From assembly GCA_002715985.1 (NCBI GenBank), contig PBAO01000053.1:1-62976 (forward strand): DNA of 62,976 nt, written 5' to 3'. The notes under the pieces were generated by a model. That model made no database searches. It saw nothing but the letters and a program-made list of their open reading frames with translations, and was not told the DNA's origin. Made by a program: the position numbers and the translations under genes. Shown piece by piece: positions 8,383 to 17,205 of the stretch. Position 1 is the stretch's first letter. The number at the start of each line of letters is the position of its first letter. Origin of the DNA: Lysobacterales bacterium. Lineage in GTDB: Bacteria > Pseudomonadota > Gammaproteobacteria > Nevskiales > Salinisphaeraceae.

Positions 8383-8862
8383 TTAGAGCCCAGCTTCGTC
8401 CAATAACGCCAGGCACTCGGCCCGCTGGCTCGGCAGCTTCCTATACACGTCAGGATCGAACGCCTCTGTCCGGCGTTCGTCGGCATACAGCAGTAGGGCT
8501 TCTACGTTGGCCGTCGGATGCTTTTTCTTGAGCATGCCCATGTAGAGCGTGGCCTGGTAATGGTCGCGTCGGCGGATCTGGCCTCGAAAATGCGCTTTCT
8601 CGTACTCGCTTATACGATGAAGTGGTTTCCCTCTCTGAATAGCGCATAGAGCTTGCCCGACAGGCCATCCGAGAAGATGATCTGGCTCGTATCGAGACCG
8701 TGGCCACTCACACCCCATGTCGGCTTGCTCGAGGCGGACGTCGAATGTCTTATGAAAGTCGCGACGGGCCGAGCGCCAACTGTCGCTGCGAAACCAGACG
8801 ATTGCGATCGCAACCGCTACGACAATGATGGTCTGTAGTGCCATGCCGGACTGCTCGCTCAA
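8383..8862 (-). CDS. Hypothetical protein with one N-terminal membrane anchor, 159 aa
   Basis: One hydrophobic helix (residues ~8-24, ALQTIIVVAVAIAIVWF) is followed by a soluble domain rich in charged residues (HRISEYEKAHFRGQIRRRDH, PTANVEALLLYADERRTEAFDP). The start is at 8862, overlapping the upstream small gene by 4 bases, so the two are co-translated. No family is recognised. It sits between toxin-antitoxin genes and the RES remnant in the accessory patch of the ICE. Confidence 0.6.
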   Translation of the reverse strand: MSEQSGMALQTIIVVAVAIAIVWFRSDSWRSARRDFHKTFDVRLEQADMGCEWPRSRYEPDHLLGWPVGQALCAIQRGKPLHRISEYEKAHFRGQIRRRDHYQATLYMGMLKKKHPTANVEALLLYADERRTEAFDPDVYRKLPSQRAECLALLDEAGL

Positions 8863-9074
8863 TGCGCCAAGAGGAAAAGCGCAATCGCCACGGCTATCGT
8901 GACGAATGCGATGGCCTTGCCGATACGTGGTCCGGTTTCACGCGGCCTGACTCGGTTCTGGTGCGCCCTCGGATATCGCACGCGACCGAGATGCTTTCGG
9001 AACGCATCGGGATCGTCAGCGAACTCGGCGAGCTTGCTGACCGGAACCAGTTGGCGCTTCTTCTTATGGCTCAT
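8859..9074 (-). CDS. Hypothetical small membrane protein, 71 aa
   Basis: A basic soluble N-terminus (SHKKKRQLVPVSKLAEFADD) followed by one C-terminal membrane helix (GKAIAFVTIAVAIALFLLAH), a tail-anchored layout. It ends in a 4-base overlap with the next gene. The function is unknown. Co-translation of two single-helix proteins suggests a small membrane complex. Confidence 0.55.
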   Translation of the reverse strand: MSHKKKRQLVPVSKLAEFADDPDAFRKHLGRVRYPRAHQNRVRPRETGPRIGKAIAFVTIAVAIALFLLAH

Positions 9075-9132
9075 GGCGTTCGCGTGAGCGGGCTTTTCGT
9101 CTGTTATACCAACAACGCATTGTCACTTTCGA

Positions 9133-9414
9133 TCAAGGCCAAGACCGCTGGTCGCTGGGTAGGTGAGCATAGTCATCGATGACCGCAACCTGCAGCGCCG
9201 GCTGACCGCCCCACTGCCAGAACACCAAATTCGTGTCATGACTGCGGGTACCGATCGCCAGGCTCGGCACAAGGATGGCGACACCTTCGCGGCGAAGTTT
9301 TTCGGACAACGCCCAGCTTGGCGGCAATTCGCCGATCGCCTGCCAATAGGCCCAATCGCAGGTGACATGGTCTCAGGCCACGCCGGCGTCGTCGCATGCA
9401 GCCGGCGTCGAAAG
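9133..9414 (-). pseudogene. C-terminal half of a RES-domain toxin
   Basis: Read from 9414 leftward, the frame gives LSTPAACDDAGVA, a stop, then DHVTCDWAYWQAIGELPPSW and AILVPSLAIGTRSHDTNLVF, ending ALQVAVIDDYAHLP. CDW, PPSW and the VPS...N.VFW.W run are the conserved C-terminal half of RES toxins (NAD+-degrading partners of Xre/MbcA antitoxins). An in-frame TGA at 9375-9373 and loss of the first half make it a pseudogene. The missing N-terminal half is found at 27.3-27.6 kb on the same strand, with continuity at the next codon. Confidence 0.75.
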
Positions 9415-9527
9415 ACATATAGGCTGAAACTTCGGCAGATGTTGCGTAGTCGCATCTGTGACATGAAAGCTCGGGTCGGCAGATTATCGCCTCCCGCCGT
9501 TGCGCCTATTGAGAACATCCGTTTGTT

Positions 9528-9564
9528 ACTTCCAAACGCTGTGATCAGTGCAGCGTTTGGAAGT
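9528..9564. repeat. 14-bp perfect inverted repeat
   Basis: ACTTCCAAACGCTG (9528-9541) and CAGCGTTTGGAAGT (9551-9564) are perfect inverted copies around a 9-base centre. It lies between the RES remnant and the integrase remnant, inside the left end of the proposed insert. There is no T-run, so a terminator is unlikely. It could be a recombinase or transposon-end site. Confidence 0.6.
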
Positions 9565-9621
9565 ATCAGCCGGTGAGTCTGCTCATCGGCCAATAGCGGT
9601 CGTCTACTGAAATCGACTGCA

Positions 9622-9753
9622 GAGTATAGGCGAACGCGCAATTTGCGAGCCGTACAACTCTTGCTGGGACATACCAAGCTAGAAAGCACGGTGCGCTATC
9701 TCGGGATTGAAGTCGATGATGCGCTCGAGATGTCGGAGCAAATAGAGGTATGA
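9622..9753 (+). pseudogene. Tyrosine recombinase (integrase) C-terminal remnant
   Basis: The open frame gives RRTRNLRAVQLLLGHTKLES then TVRYLGIEVDDALEMSEQIE and a stop at 9753. LLGHTKLESTVRYLG is the HxxR...Y active-site end of a tyrosine recombinase, with the nucleophile Tyr of TVRYLG present. Only ~44 residues remain; the catalytic core upstream is missing. It marks the left end of the accessory insertion. Confidence 0.8.
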
Positions 9754-9761
9754 GTAACGTT

Positions 9762-9799
9762 GGCGCCAATCGAGCTAACTGCGAGGCTCGTTTGGCGCC
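9762..9799. repeat. Imperfect inverted repeat behind integrase remnant
   Basis: GGCGCCAA (9762-9769) pairs with TTGGCGCC (9792-9799). After one T:T mismatch, CGAGC (9771-9775) pairs with GCTCG (9786-9790) around a 10-base loop. It starts 8 bases after the integrase stop and lacks a T-run. A folded recombination site or a structured 3' end are both possible. Confidence 0.5.
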
Positions 9800-9962
9800 T
9801 ACACGTACGGCCAAAAGCAGACATTTCGCTTTTCATCTCAGCCTAGCGTGGTATTGCCTCAGACCGGATACGAACTATCCGAATTCGGATTGAGTCCTGT
9901 CTGACCTTAAGGCTGATCGACAGAGGGGGCCACCGCAGCCGCACGAGGTAAGACTACGAGAA

Positions 9963-12900
9963 CTACGCGCCCCCTGCGCGCGTCGCGAACACACGAGACC
10001 CGCTGTACGTCCGATCCGACGTCAGCAGATGACCGATGGCCCAACCGGCCGTGCATGACAACGCCCCAACATTATCCTTGCGCATCGACCGAAACGCAGC
10101 CTCGATCAACGGGCCGCCGTAGTTTTCTCGTCCGCCGACCAAATGCTCCAGCAGGTGATGTGAGACCCGGTTGCGATACGGTAGGTGTCGACTGGGAATG
10201 AATCTCCCGCCGGGCTCCCACAGCGCATCGATGGTCATACCGATGAACCAGGCATGGAATAACGCGTTAACCGGCCGCCCCGGGTTGTCCCCCACCGGGG
10301 CCAGGCGCTGGATCAGCGGCCCGGGCGCCGCGTGCCCGTCGGCATGATCCAACGCGGCTGCGGTCACGAGGTCGATGGGCGACACGAGACTGAGGTCACT
10401 CCCAATCGCTGCGTAGTCCGCCTGGCAGCAAACGAAGGGCTCGGGGCTCATCGCCCCGTGCATGACCCCAGCAAGGTGTATGACCTGCGGACATATCGCC
10501 TCGCCATGGGTCAGTGCCGCAAAGAGATCGCGGGCACGGGCGTCGTCCGATACCAATAACAGCCCCTGGTTGATCGCGAGCACCATGCTATCGAATACCG
10601 GCAGCGGCATTTCTAGCGCCAGTTGACGCAAGCCGGCTGGCACCGCATCCGACATCTCCTGAGGGGCGAGGACAGCATGCTCATTTGCCCAGGCGATCGC
10701 GCCCTCGAGCGCAGACCGCTGGGCCGCCAGCTGGTCTTCCTCCGTGGTCACCCCGACCAGCCGCTCCGACGTCGCCGTCCACTCAAGATGGAGCTGATCG
10801 CCCGGCGGCTGGGCGTCGAGGTACTCAAGCCGCCCCTGAAGCTGATCGAACACGGCGCGTGGCAAGTGGATCGGACCGCACAGCTGTTCGATCAGCTCGA
10901 GCGTGCCCTGTGACCAGGCTACCCAGTAGCTCATCATGTCTAGTACGCAACCCGACGGTGGGCGCGATAGCAGCCTGTGCGCCTGGCTGACCGGATAAGC
11001 GTTGGCGCCAGCCACCGCGATATGACGACCCTGTTTGCGGACCATGTCCGCCGCTTCCAGTCCGCCGACACTGAACGCCCAGCCCAACATCTCGAGCGGC
11101 ATCGGCAACCGGCAGTATTGCTCGACTTGGCGCGCGATCGCGTCAGCGCGCGCTCTGATCTGCGCCTCGATCGGGGCGAGGCTCGCCTCCGGGTCATCCC
11201 TGTCCATCTCTATTGACTGGATATCGGAGCGGTAGAAGCGAGCCTCGAAATTCGATCCGATTGTGCGCACGCGCTCGAAGTATTTGTGCTGGACCCGCAC
11301 AACCTCACCCCGACCTCGCCCTTGCTCTTCGAACTGGTGGCCGTGCGATGCGCCCCAAAGCGTGGCCACTAGCGGCTGGTCGGGCTCAAGTGCAGCTTGG
11401 TCGATCGCGCGAAGCTCGGGATCGGGCTCAACGACAAACTGTCGCTGTTCGCCGTCGTCATACCGAATGGTCACGGCGGCCTGCGCGGTGACGCCATCAA
11501 GACGCCATCGCTCGTCGCCCGGGGTGCGCAGTTGATGGCCTTGGATCAACTGAAACAGACAGTCCCAGGCCTTGGGTTCGTCCTGATGCGTCATATATAA
11601 CCGGTAGGCGAGCGCAGCCGCCCGGTCGATGTAATCGAAGCGCGCCAGCAGATGGACGATCTCACACTCACGCTCGAGGGATGGCCAGTCCATATCCTCG
11701 ACAGGCGCGGCGAGGAGCGCGCGCGCCGCCGGGACGTCTCTATCGCGTGCGCAGGCATAGCTGAGCAGCAGATGCGCCATGCCTGAGCGCGGCGCCATGG
11801 CGATCAGCGGCTCGAGCTCGACCCGGGCGCGGGTCGGGTTGTTCGTATTCCATGCGTGAAGCGCAACCATCCAGCGCAGTTCGCTGGATTCACGTACCGG
11901 CGCCGGCAGTCGCGAGAGCTCCGTATCGAACAGGGCGTCGCGGCGCGCTGACGATAACAGCCGCAGATACTGGACCGCCTCGCGAGAGCCCGACGCGACA
12001 TTCACCCGGCCTTCGATCAGCCGAACGGCCGCGTCGGGCAGACCCCGCGCGGCGAGCATTTCAGCCAGCTGCGCCCGATCGGCGAACGGCGTGGCCTCAG
12101 GCACGGACTCGACCACACCACGCGCGCGCTGGCGGGTCGGGTCGCCCGGGGGGGTCGCCACATCACGGCATACGGCCAGCACGTCGGCCAGAGCCTCGCG
12201 CCCGGCCGCGGCCAGCCGCGCGATGCTGTCGTCCAACGCCGCCTGGTCGCCGGCGGCCAGGCTGTAGAAGGCCATTAATCGACATCGCTGAATCTCGAGG
12301 CTGTCGTCCTGCACGCCCATCTCGCGCAGAACAGCCACGGCATCCGAGTCCTTGCCCTGGGCATTGAGCATCTGGGCGCGCAGCAGCTGGTTCGCGGGCG
12401 TCTCGCGCGTGGCCAGATACGCCAGCGCCTCATCCAGGCGACCGACCTCACCCAGCAAGCTGGCATAGAGATGTTCCAGATGTGGTTCGAGCGAGATCCG
12501 ATCGAACACGCGCACGATCAAATCTAGCGCTTCTTGTTCTCGATCGCACAGGCGCAGGAGCAACACCGTGTTGTTCGCCTGGGCCGACAGCGTGACGTCA
12601 TCGACCCGCTCAGCAGCCAGCTGCTCTTCACAGCCAGCCAGTGAGATATCCGCAGCCCGGGCCAGCACATCCGGTGCAACGCGTGCGTCATGGGCCCGGT
12701 TCTGATCCGGGCCTTCGAGCACGCGCGCGAGCGTCGCGAAGGCACCCAGGCGCTGCAGCTCGGTATGCTCTGGATGGAGCGCGGCCAGCGCGGCGATCGT
12801 ATCGGCGAAGCCGTCGGTCTGACGCCACCGGTGGAATTCGGCCAGGCCGAGAGCCGCCTGCGCTGTCCCGACCAGGTTTGCAGGGATATCATCCGCCGGA

Positions 12901-13979
12901 TTGCCACTCCAGTCCATACGCGCCAGCGCCAGCAGGCGAACAATCACCGCACTGGCGTTGTCGGGCGCATCGCTCGCGGCGAGTGATTGGGCGGCGAGTT
13001 CGGCCGCGCCCTCGCAATCATCCTGCATCAGACGCGCCAGGGCCAGATTCGCGATCGCCTGGGGACGGGTGGGGTTGAGGGCGTGGGCCGCCTCGTACGC
13101 CGCAATGGCCTTCGCGATCTCATGCCGACGCCCGCGAACATGACCGAGCAGCGCTTGCAGCCGGTATCGAGCCCGGGGCGCGTCCGCCACGCTCGGCTTG
13201 TCGAGCATCGATTCCAGTCGCTGCGCCAAGGCCTCGGTGGTATCGCCGGCATCGACCGCCGCCTGGAGCTCGTCGATCCATTCGTGAAGGGTGGCGTCTT
13301 CGCCTTCGTCGCCGGCATGGTCGGGGGTGTGCAGTCCGGCACTGACCGGGACGGGGCCCTGCATTTGATCGAGCCGGCTGAGCACCTCGCGAACCATAGT
13401 CTGGGTCGCGTTGTGCCTGTCCGCGTCGCCAGAAGTGAAGTCCGCATCGTTGTTCCCGCAGTACGCGCGGTAGAGGACGTCGTCCTGGTAGACCATCTTC
13501 GAGATGTCATTCCAGGTCCGCAGCTCGATCGCCGGATCGTCGCCGCCCGCGAATTCCTTTCGGACTGTGACCAAGGCGTCGACGCCTTTCCGATCGTCCG
13601 GCGCCGTGGTAGCAAAGATCAGGGTGTCGATACTGAAGGGCAGCTTGCGCGTCTTCTTGATTTCGGTTCGCAGTACTTCTGCCATTAGTGGATTGTCCGT
13701 GCGCTTGCACTGGATCCCGATTAGCCGATGAGGATCACCATCGACCGCAATGAGAGTGTCGATGCCATCCTGGGCCTGGCCACCGCGGCCATAGGGTTGC
13801 GGGTTCGGGTCGTTGTAAAAACGCCCGAAGAGCTCGACACAGAGACGCTCGAAGGCTTGCCAGTCCTTCGGCACCGGCAGCTCGTAGCCTTCGCGATAGA
13901 ACACCGGGCCCGACAGCAGGGCCCGGCGGCCCGCCACATCCGGTTGCTCGTCCGGCCCGCCCTCGTTGTCCCCCGTCAT
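9963..13979 (-). CDS. Mrr-like endonuclease-TPR-GreAB-C-PIN fusion, candidate defence protein
   Basis: A 1338-residue protein. Residues ~35-180 form an Mrr/REase-type PD-(D/E)xK domain: E44 in WQAFERL, D74 in QDGIDTLIAV and Q90-x-K92 in IGIQCKRTD. Residues ~240-820 are helical TPR-like repeats (for example AIAAYEAAHALNPTRPQAIA). Residues ~830-925 resemble a GreA/GreB C-terminal fold (AAVTIRYDDGEQRQFVV, LVATLWGASHGHQFEEQGRG). Residues ~1010-1160 look like a PIN nuclease (D1014 in GCVLDMMSYW, D1145-D1146 in LLVSDDARARD). TPR-GreAB-C-PIN arrays are described computationally in prokaryotic conflict systems; the added N-terminal endonuclease gives two nuclease domains in one chain. It is monocistronic, inside the inserted block. 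The function is inferred, and the GreAB-C and PIN calls are by eye. Confidence 0.75.
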   Translation of the reverse strand: MTGDNEGGPDEQPDVAGRRALLSGPVFYREGYELPVPKDWQAFERLCVELFGRFYNDPNPQPYGRGGQAQDGIDTLIAVDGDPHRLIGIQCKRTDNPLMAEVLRTEIKKTRKLPFSIDTLIFATTAPDDRKGVDALVTVRKEFAGGDDPAIELRTWNDISKMVYQDDVLYRAYCGNNDADFTSGDADRHNATQTMVREVLSRLDQMQGPVPVSAGLHTPDHAGDEGEDATLHEWIDELQAAVDAGDTTEALAQRLESMLDKPSVADAPRARYRLQALLGHVRGRRHEIAKAIAAYEAAHALNPTRPQAIANLALARLMQDDCEGAAELAAQSLAASDAPDNASAVIVRLLALARMDWSGNPADDIPANLVGTAQAALGLAEFHRWRQTDGFADTIAALAALHPEHTELQRLGAFATLARVLEGPDQNRAHDARVAPDVLARAADISLAGCEEQLAAERVDDVTLSAQANNTVLLLRLCDREQEALDLIVRVFDRISLEPHLEHLYASLLGEVGRLDEALAYLATRETPANQLLRAQMLNAQGKDSDAVAVLREMGVQDDSLEIQRCRLMAFYSLAAGDQAALDDSIARLAAAGREALADVLAVCRDVATPPGDPTRQRARGVVESVPEATPFADRAQLAEMLAARGLPDAAVRLIEGRVNVASGSREAVQYLRLLSSARRDALFDTELSRLPAPVRESSELRWMVALHAWNTNNPTRARVELEPLIAMAPRSGMAHLLLSYACARDRDVPAARALLAAPVEDMDWPSLERECEIVHLLARFDYIDRAAALAYRLYMTHQDEPKAWDCLFQLIQGHQLRTPGDERWRLDGVTAQAAVTIRYDDGEQRQFVVEPDPELRAIDQAALEPDQPLVATLWGASHGHQFEEQGRGRGEVVRVQHKYFERVRTIGSNFEARFYRSDIQSIEMDRDDPEASLAPIEAQIRARADAIARQVEQYCRLPMPLEMLGWAFSVGGLEAADMVRKQGRHIAVAGANAYPVSQAHRLLSRPPSGCVLDMMSYWVAWSQGTLELIEQLCGPIHLPRAVFDQLQGRLEYLDAQPPGDQLHLEWTATSERLVGVTTEEDQLAAQRSALEGAIAWANEHAVLAPQEMSDAVPAGLRQLALEMPLPVFDSMVLAINQGLLLVSDDARARDLFAALTHGEAICPQVIHLAGVMHGAMSPEPFVCCQADYAAIGSDLSLVSPIDLVTAAALDHADGHAAPGPLIQRLAPVGDNPGRPVNALFHAWFIGMTIDALWEPGGRFIPSRHLPYRNRVSHHLLEHLVGGRENYGGPLIEAAFRSMRKDNVGALSCTAGWAIGHLLTSDRTYSGSRVFATRAGGA

Positions 13980-14413
13980 TCACGCCGCTCCTCGCTTCCA
14001 CGTCCGCGAACCACGATACGGCATTCGGAAAGACCGTAGGAGTCACCCGGTCTTGGGCGTTATGGACTAGGTAATATCGCCCGCAGCTGGCAACGTGGGC
14101 GTTCCATCCGTCGACTCTCGCTTGACGGGTATCGCCGGGACCCCGACTGATCCGGCTCAAATCAGCCGCGCATCCCACCAGATCGTCGGGGGCTAGTCCC
14201 AGTCGGGCAACCAGCCCTTGGTCACGGCCTCGTGGGCGACGCCCACGGGAATCGTAACCTCGATGACATTTTGGTTGGGCGACATTAGGCCAGCGGCATG
14301 GACGAGTTTTTCCGGCGTACTTACGCCAGATGGACGTTGGCCCACGCTTTAAGCTGTTAGTTCCGATTTTTCTAGAAAGCATGTCTGGCGCGGCCCGGCT
14401 AACGTCCGCTTCG
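13980..14413. other. Upstream region of the fusion gene, possible small-gene remnants
   Basis: On the minus strand 14285-14193 there is a 30-codon frame (MSPNQNVIEVTIPVGVAHEA...). A second minus frame around 14230-13990 reads RVDGWNAHVASCGRYYLVHN, faintly like DUF6933 proteins. Neither has a convincing complete start or length. The promoter of the large fusion gene should lie at the left edge. It ends at the GGTC duplication bordering the IS block. Confidence 0.3.
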
Positions 14414-14417
14414 GGTC

Positions 14418-14557
14418 CAGGCTGTGTGAAAACTCACTCCTGTCGCGGTCCAGCTGAAAACCGACGCTTTGTACGCCTGCTGGCGCCACGATCGGCTACT
14501 GGGCACGGGTAAAAGAACCCCTGAAATGTCCATGTTCCGAGTTGTACACAGTCTTGA
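14418..14557. repeat. Miniature inverted-repeat element copy 1 (right end degraded)
   Basis: It begins CAGGCTGTGTGAAAAC immediately after GGTC. Its interior matches, in inverse orientation, the element at 21381-21519 (shared GAAAACCGACGCT, ATCGGCTACT and GTTCCGAGTT blocks). The right terminus is eroded (GTACACAGTCTTG instead of TTCACACAGCCTG). The IS copy starts just beyond it, so either the IS inserted into this element's end or the two recombined. Confidence 0.65.
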
Positions 14558-14560
14558 CCT

Positions 14561-16239
14561 AGGCTGTGTGAAAACGCCACCCGCCGTCTAAACTACTCCC
14601 GAGCTGAGAGCGGAGTGCTTGATGAGTCGTTTCGTGACCGGTGAAGATCGTTCGCAGAGCACGCTGCTGCCAGCGAGCCTCGACGACTACGTCACCGAGG
14701 ACAATCCAGTCCGAGTGGTCGATGTCTTTGTCGACAACCTCGACCTCGCCGATCTCGGCTTCGAGCGCGTCATCGCTCAGGCTACCGGCCGACCGGGCTA
14801 CCACCCGGCCACGTTGCTCAAGATCTATATCTACGGGTACCTCAACCGGGTACAGTCCAGCCGACGGCTGGAGCGCGAAGCACAGCGCAATATCGAGCTC
14901 ATGTGGCTGACGGGTCGTTTGGCACCAGACTTCAAGACGATCGCGGACTTCCGCCGGAACAATGGTCCGGCGATCCGACGCGTATGCCGTGAGTTCGTGA
15001 TGCTGTGCCGTCGTCTCAACCTGTTCTCGCAGGCGCTGGTGGCCATCGACGGCAGCAAGTTCAAAGCCGTTAATAGCCGTGATCGCAACTTCACCCGCGC
15101 CAAGGTCAAACGGCGCATCGAGCAGATCGACGCCAGTGTCGCGCGCTATCTTTCAGAACTCGACAGTAGCGATCGTCAACGTCAAAGCGAGGTCACCGAG
15201 GCTCGCACGACAAAGCTTCGAGAAAAGATCGACACGCTGCGATCGGAAATGCAGCGCATGCAGGTTATGGCGAAGGCCGTAGCAGCAGCGCCCGACCAAC
15301 AAATCTCATTGACCGACCCGGATGCGCGCTCCATGGCGACCAGCGGTAAGGGCTCGGGGATGGTCGGCTACAACGTTCAGTCAGCGGTCGATGCCGAGCA
15401 TCATCTGATCGTAGATCACGAGGTCACCAATGTGGGCCACGATCGCACGCAACTGCAGCCGATGGCGGATCGAGCCCGTTCAGTCATGCAGGCCGATGCT
15501 TTGGCCGCGGTCGCCGACCGCGGTTACTTCAACGGCGAGCAGATCGTGGCCTGCGAGACGTCTGGCATCCAGGTTCATGTGCCTAAGCCGCAGACCTCCA
15601 ACAGCCAGGCCCGGGGCCAGTTCGGCAAGCGCGACTTCATCTATGAACCGGGCAGCGATACCTATCGCTGCCCGGCAGGCCAGATACTCATCTGGCGCTT
15701 CACCACGGTCGAGAAAGGCCAGACACTCCATTGCTATTGGAGCTCAGCCTGCAAGGCCTGTGCAATCAAGACGCAATGCACGTCGGCGGCGCAACGCCGC
15801 GTCAAGCGATGGGAGCACGAATCGGTGCTCGAGACCATGCAGCAACGCTGGATCGGGACCCGAACTTGATGCGGATACGGCGACAAACGGTCGAGCATCC
15901 CTTCGGCAAGTTCAAGTTCTGGATGGGGTCGACGCACTTTCTGATGCGCACGCTCAAGCATGTACGAACGGAAATGAGTCTGCACGTGTTGGCGTACAAC
16001 ATGAAACGCGTGATGCGGATTATCGGGATCGGGCCATTGATCCGGGCAATGGCTGCCTGAGCTTGTTCGTGCCCTTTAAACGGCACCTTCGAAGCGGCCG
16101 GAGGCGTGTCCGAGCGTGATGAAGTCCGGTCGCCGAGTTCTTATCACTCTAGCCCATTGCCGCCACGCGGCGCCCTCAGCGTCTGACATAGGCAACTGAT
16201 GGGGAAAGTTCGCCAACTCACACGTTTTCACACAGCCTG
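14561..16239 (+). mobile_element. IS1182-family insertion sequence
   Basis: The element has terminal inverted repeats AGGCTGTGTGAAAACG (left, 14561) and CGTTTTCACACAGCCT (right, ending 16238-16239). It carries one transposase gene. GGTC follows at 16240-16243 and also precedes the adjoining miniature element at 14414-14417, so the 14418-16239 block as a whole is flanked by a 4-bp duplication. The target is the recurrent motif GCTTCGGGTCG..ATCGGCC seen empty elsewhere in the window. The transposase is frameshifted, so this copy may be inactive. Confidence 0.8.
14619..16060 (+). pseudogene. IS1182-type transposase, single frameshift
   Basis: The frame from 14619 encodes the IS1182 N-terminal DUF772 region (RPGYHPATLLKIYIYGYLNR, FKTIADFRRNNGPAIRRVCR), the DDE core (ALVAIDGSKFKAVNSRDRN, VADRGYFNGEQI) and the zinc-binding segment (CPAGQILIW, CKACAIKTQC). 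It runs out of frame at about 15848 and stops at 15869. The C-terminal part continues one base back (LDRDPNLMRIRRQTVEHPFG, then FWMGSTHFLMRTL) to 16060. Restoring one C in CAACGCTGG joins them. No slippery heptamer is seen, so a mutation or sequencing error is more likely than programmed frameshifting. Confidence 0.85.
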
Positions 16240-16263
16240 GGTCGCGATCGGCCAGTAGTGGGC

Positions 16264-17205
16264 TCATCCGGTTTTGACGGTTCGAAACACCCTAAAGCGC
16301 GGGCGCGAAGGGATCGGCGCCGTAATTACCACCAGGCTAGTGATGATGAGCGCCACGCCAGCCCACCCCGTAGGCGAGAGCATTTCCCCGACGATCGCAA
16401 TCGCAAGGATCGCGGCAACCACCGGCTCGAGTAACGTGATGGTTGTAGCGGCGCTCGCGCGAACACGCGCGAGGCCGAATCCAAAGCAGACGTAGCCGAT
16501 AAACATCGGCACGAGCGCCATATAAACGCCCACGTTGAAGTTGCGCCAGGACTCCAGAAACGGCCCGCCGGTCACAAACAGTACAGGCATCAACAGCGCG
16601 CCGCCGAGCCCGAAGATCGCGCCCATGGCGACGGACGATTGGACGCCCGACTGCATGATGCGACGCGCGGCCCAGGAGTACACTGCATAGCTGAGGCCCG
16701 CCACCAGGCCGGCTAGGATGCCAGGTAGAACATGCGCTGCATCCTCAGATACTCCAGAACCGTGCTGACTGGTAAAACACAGTAAAGCCATGCCCAGCAG
16801 GCCAATCGTGGATCCAGCAAACCAGCGCCGAGTGAGCCGCAAATTATCCAGTTGCCATTCGATCAAGGCCGACAGTAACGGGGCCGATCCAATGGTAACG
16901 ACGGTCCCGATTGCAACGCCGGCAAGATCCATGGACGAGTAGAAGGCAAGCGGATAAATCGCGACCGCGACGCCGCCGAGCAGAAGATGGCGAGCTTGGC
17001 CGAGCAGTGCGCTTCGGCCGCGCTGAATACCGCGCCAGGCGATCAGTGTTTGTAATAGACCACCGATACCCATTGCAGCGGCACCGATAGCCAGCGGTCC
17101 GACGCCCGGTGCGAATGTCGCTGCGGTACCGGTCGTACCCCAAAGGATTGCAGCGATGACAATGCCCAGTACACCGAGTAAATGCTGACTCGAAGTGCTC
17201 GTCAT
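16264..17205 (-). CDS. EamA/DMT-family transporter
   Basis: A 313-residue inner-membrane protein with about ten hydrophobic segments in two EamA repeats. The first repeat contains IAAILWGTTGTAATFAPG and the second begins near ILAGLVAGLSYAVYSWAARR; the end has TITLLEPVVAAILAIAIVGE, the family hallmark. Drug/metabolite transporters export amino acids or small toxic compounds; the substrate is unknown. It overlaps the upstream TetR gene by 4 bases, so it is probably the regulated efflux partner. Confidence 0.9.
   Translation of the reverse strand: MTSTSSQHLLGVLGIVIAAILWGTTGTAATFAPGVGPLAIGAAAMGIGGLLQTLIAWRGIQRGRSALLGQARHLLLGGVAVAIYPLAFYSSMDLAGVAIGTVVTIGSAPLLSALIEWQLDNLRLTRRWFAGSTIGLLGMALLCFTSQHGSGVSEDAAHVLPGILAGLVAGLSYAVYSWAARRIMQSGVQSSVAMGAIFGLGGALLMPVLFVTGGPFLESWRNFNVGVYMALVPMFIGYVCFGFGLARVRASAATTITLLEPVVAAILAIAIVGEMLSPTGWAGVALIITSLVVITAPIPSRPRFRVFRTVKTG

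Noticed and set aside
15840-15870. Programmed -1 frameshifting in the IS1182-type transposase
   Set aside because: No slippery heptamer or stimulatory hairpin is seen at the junction, and the family normally uses one frame. A deletion of one C explains it.
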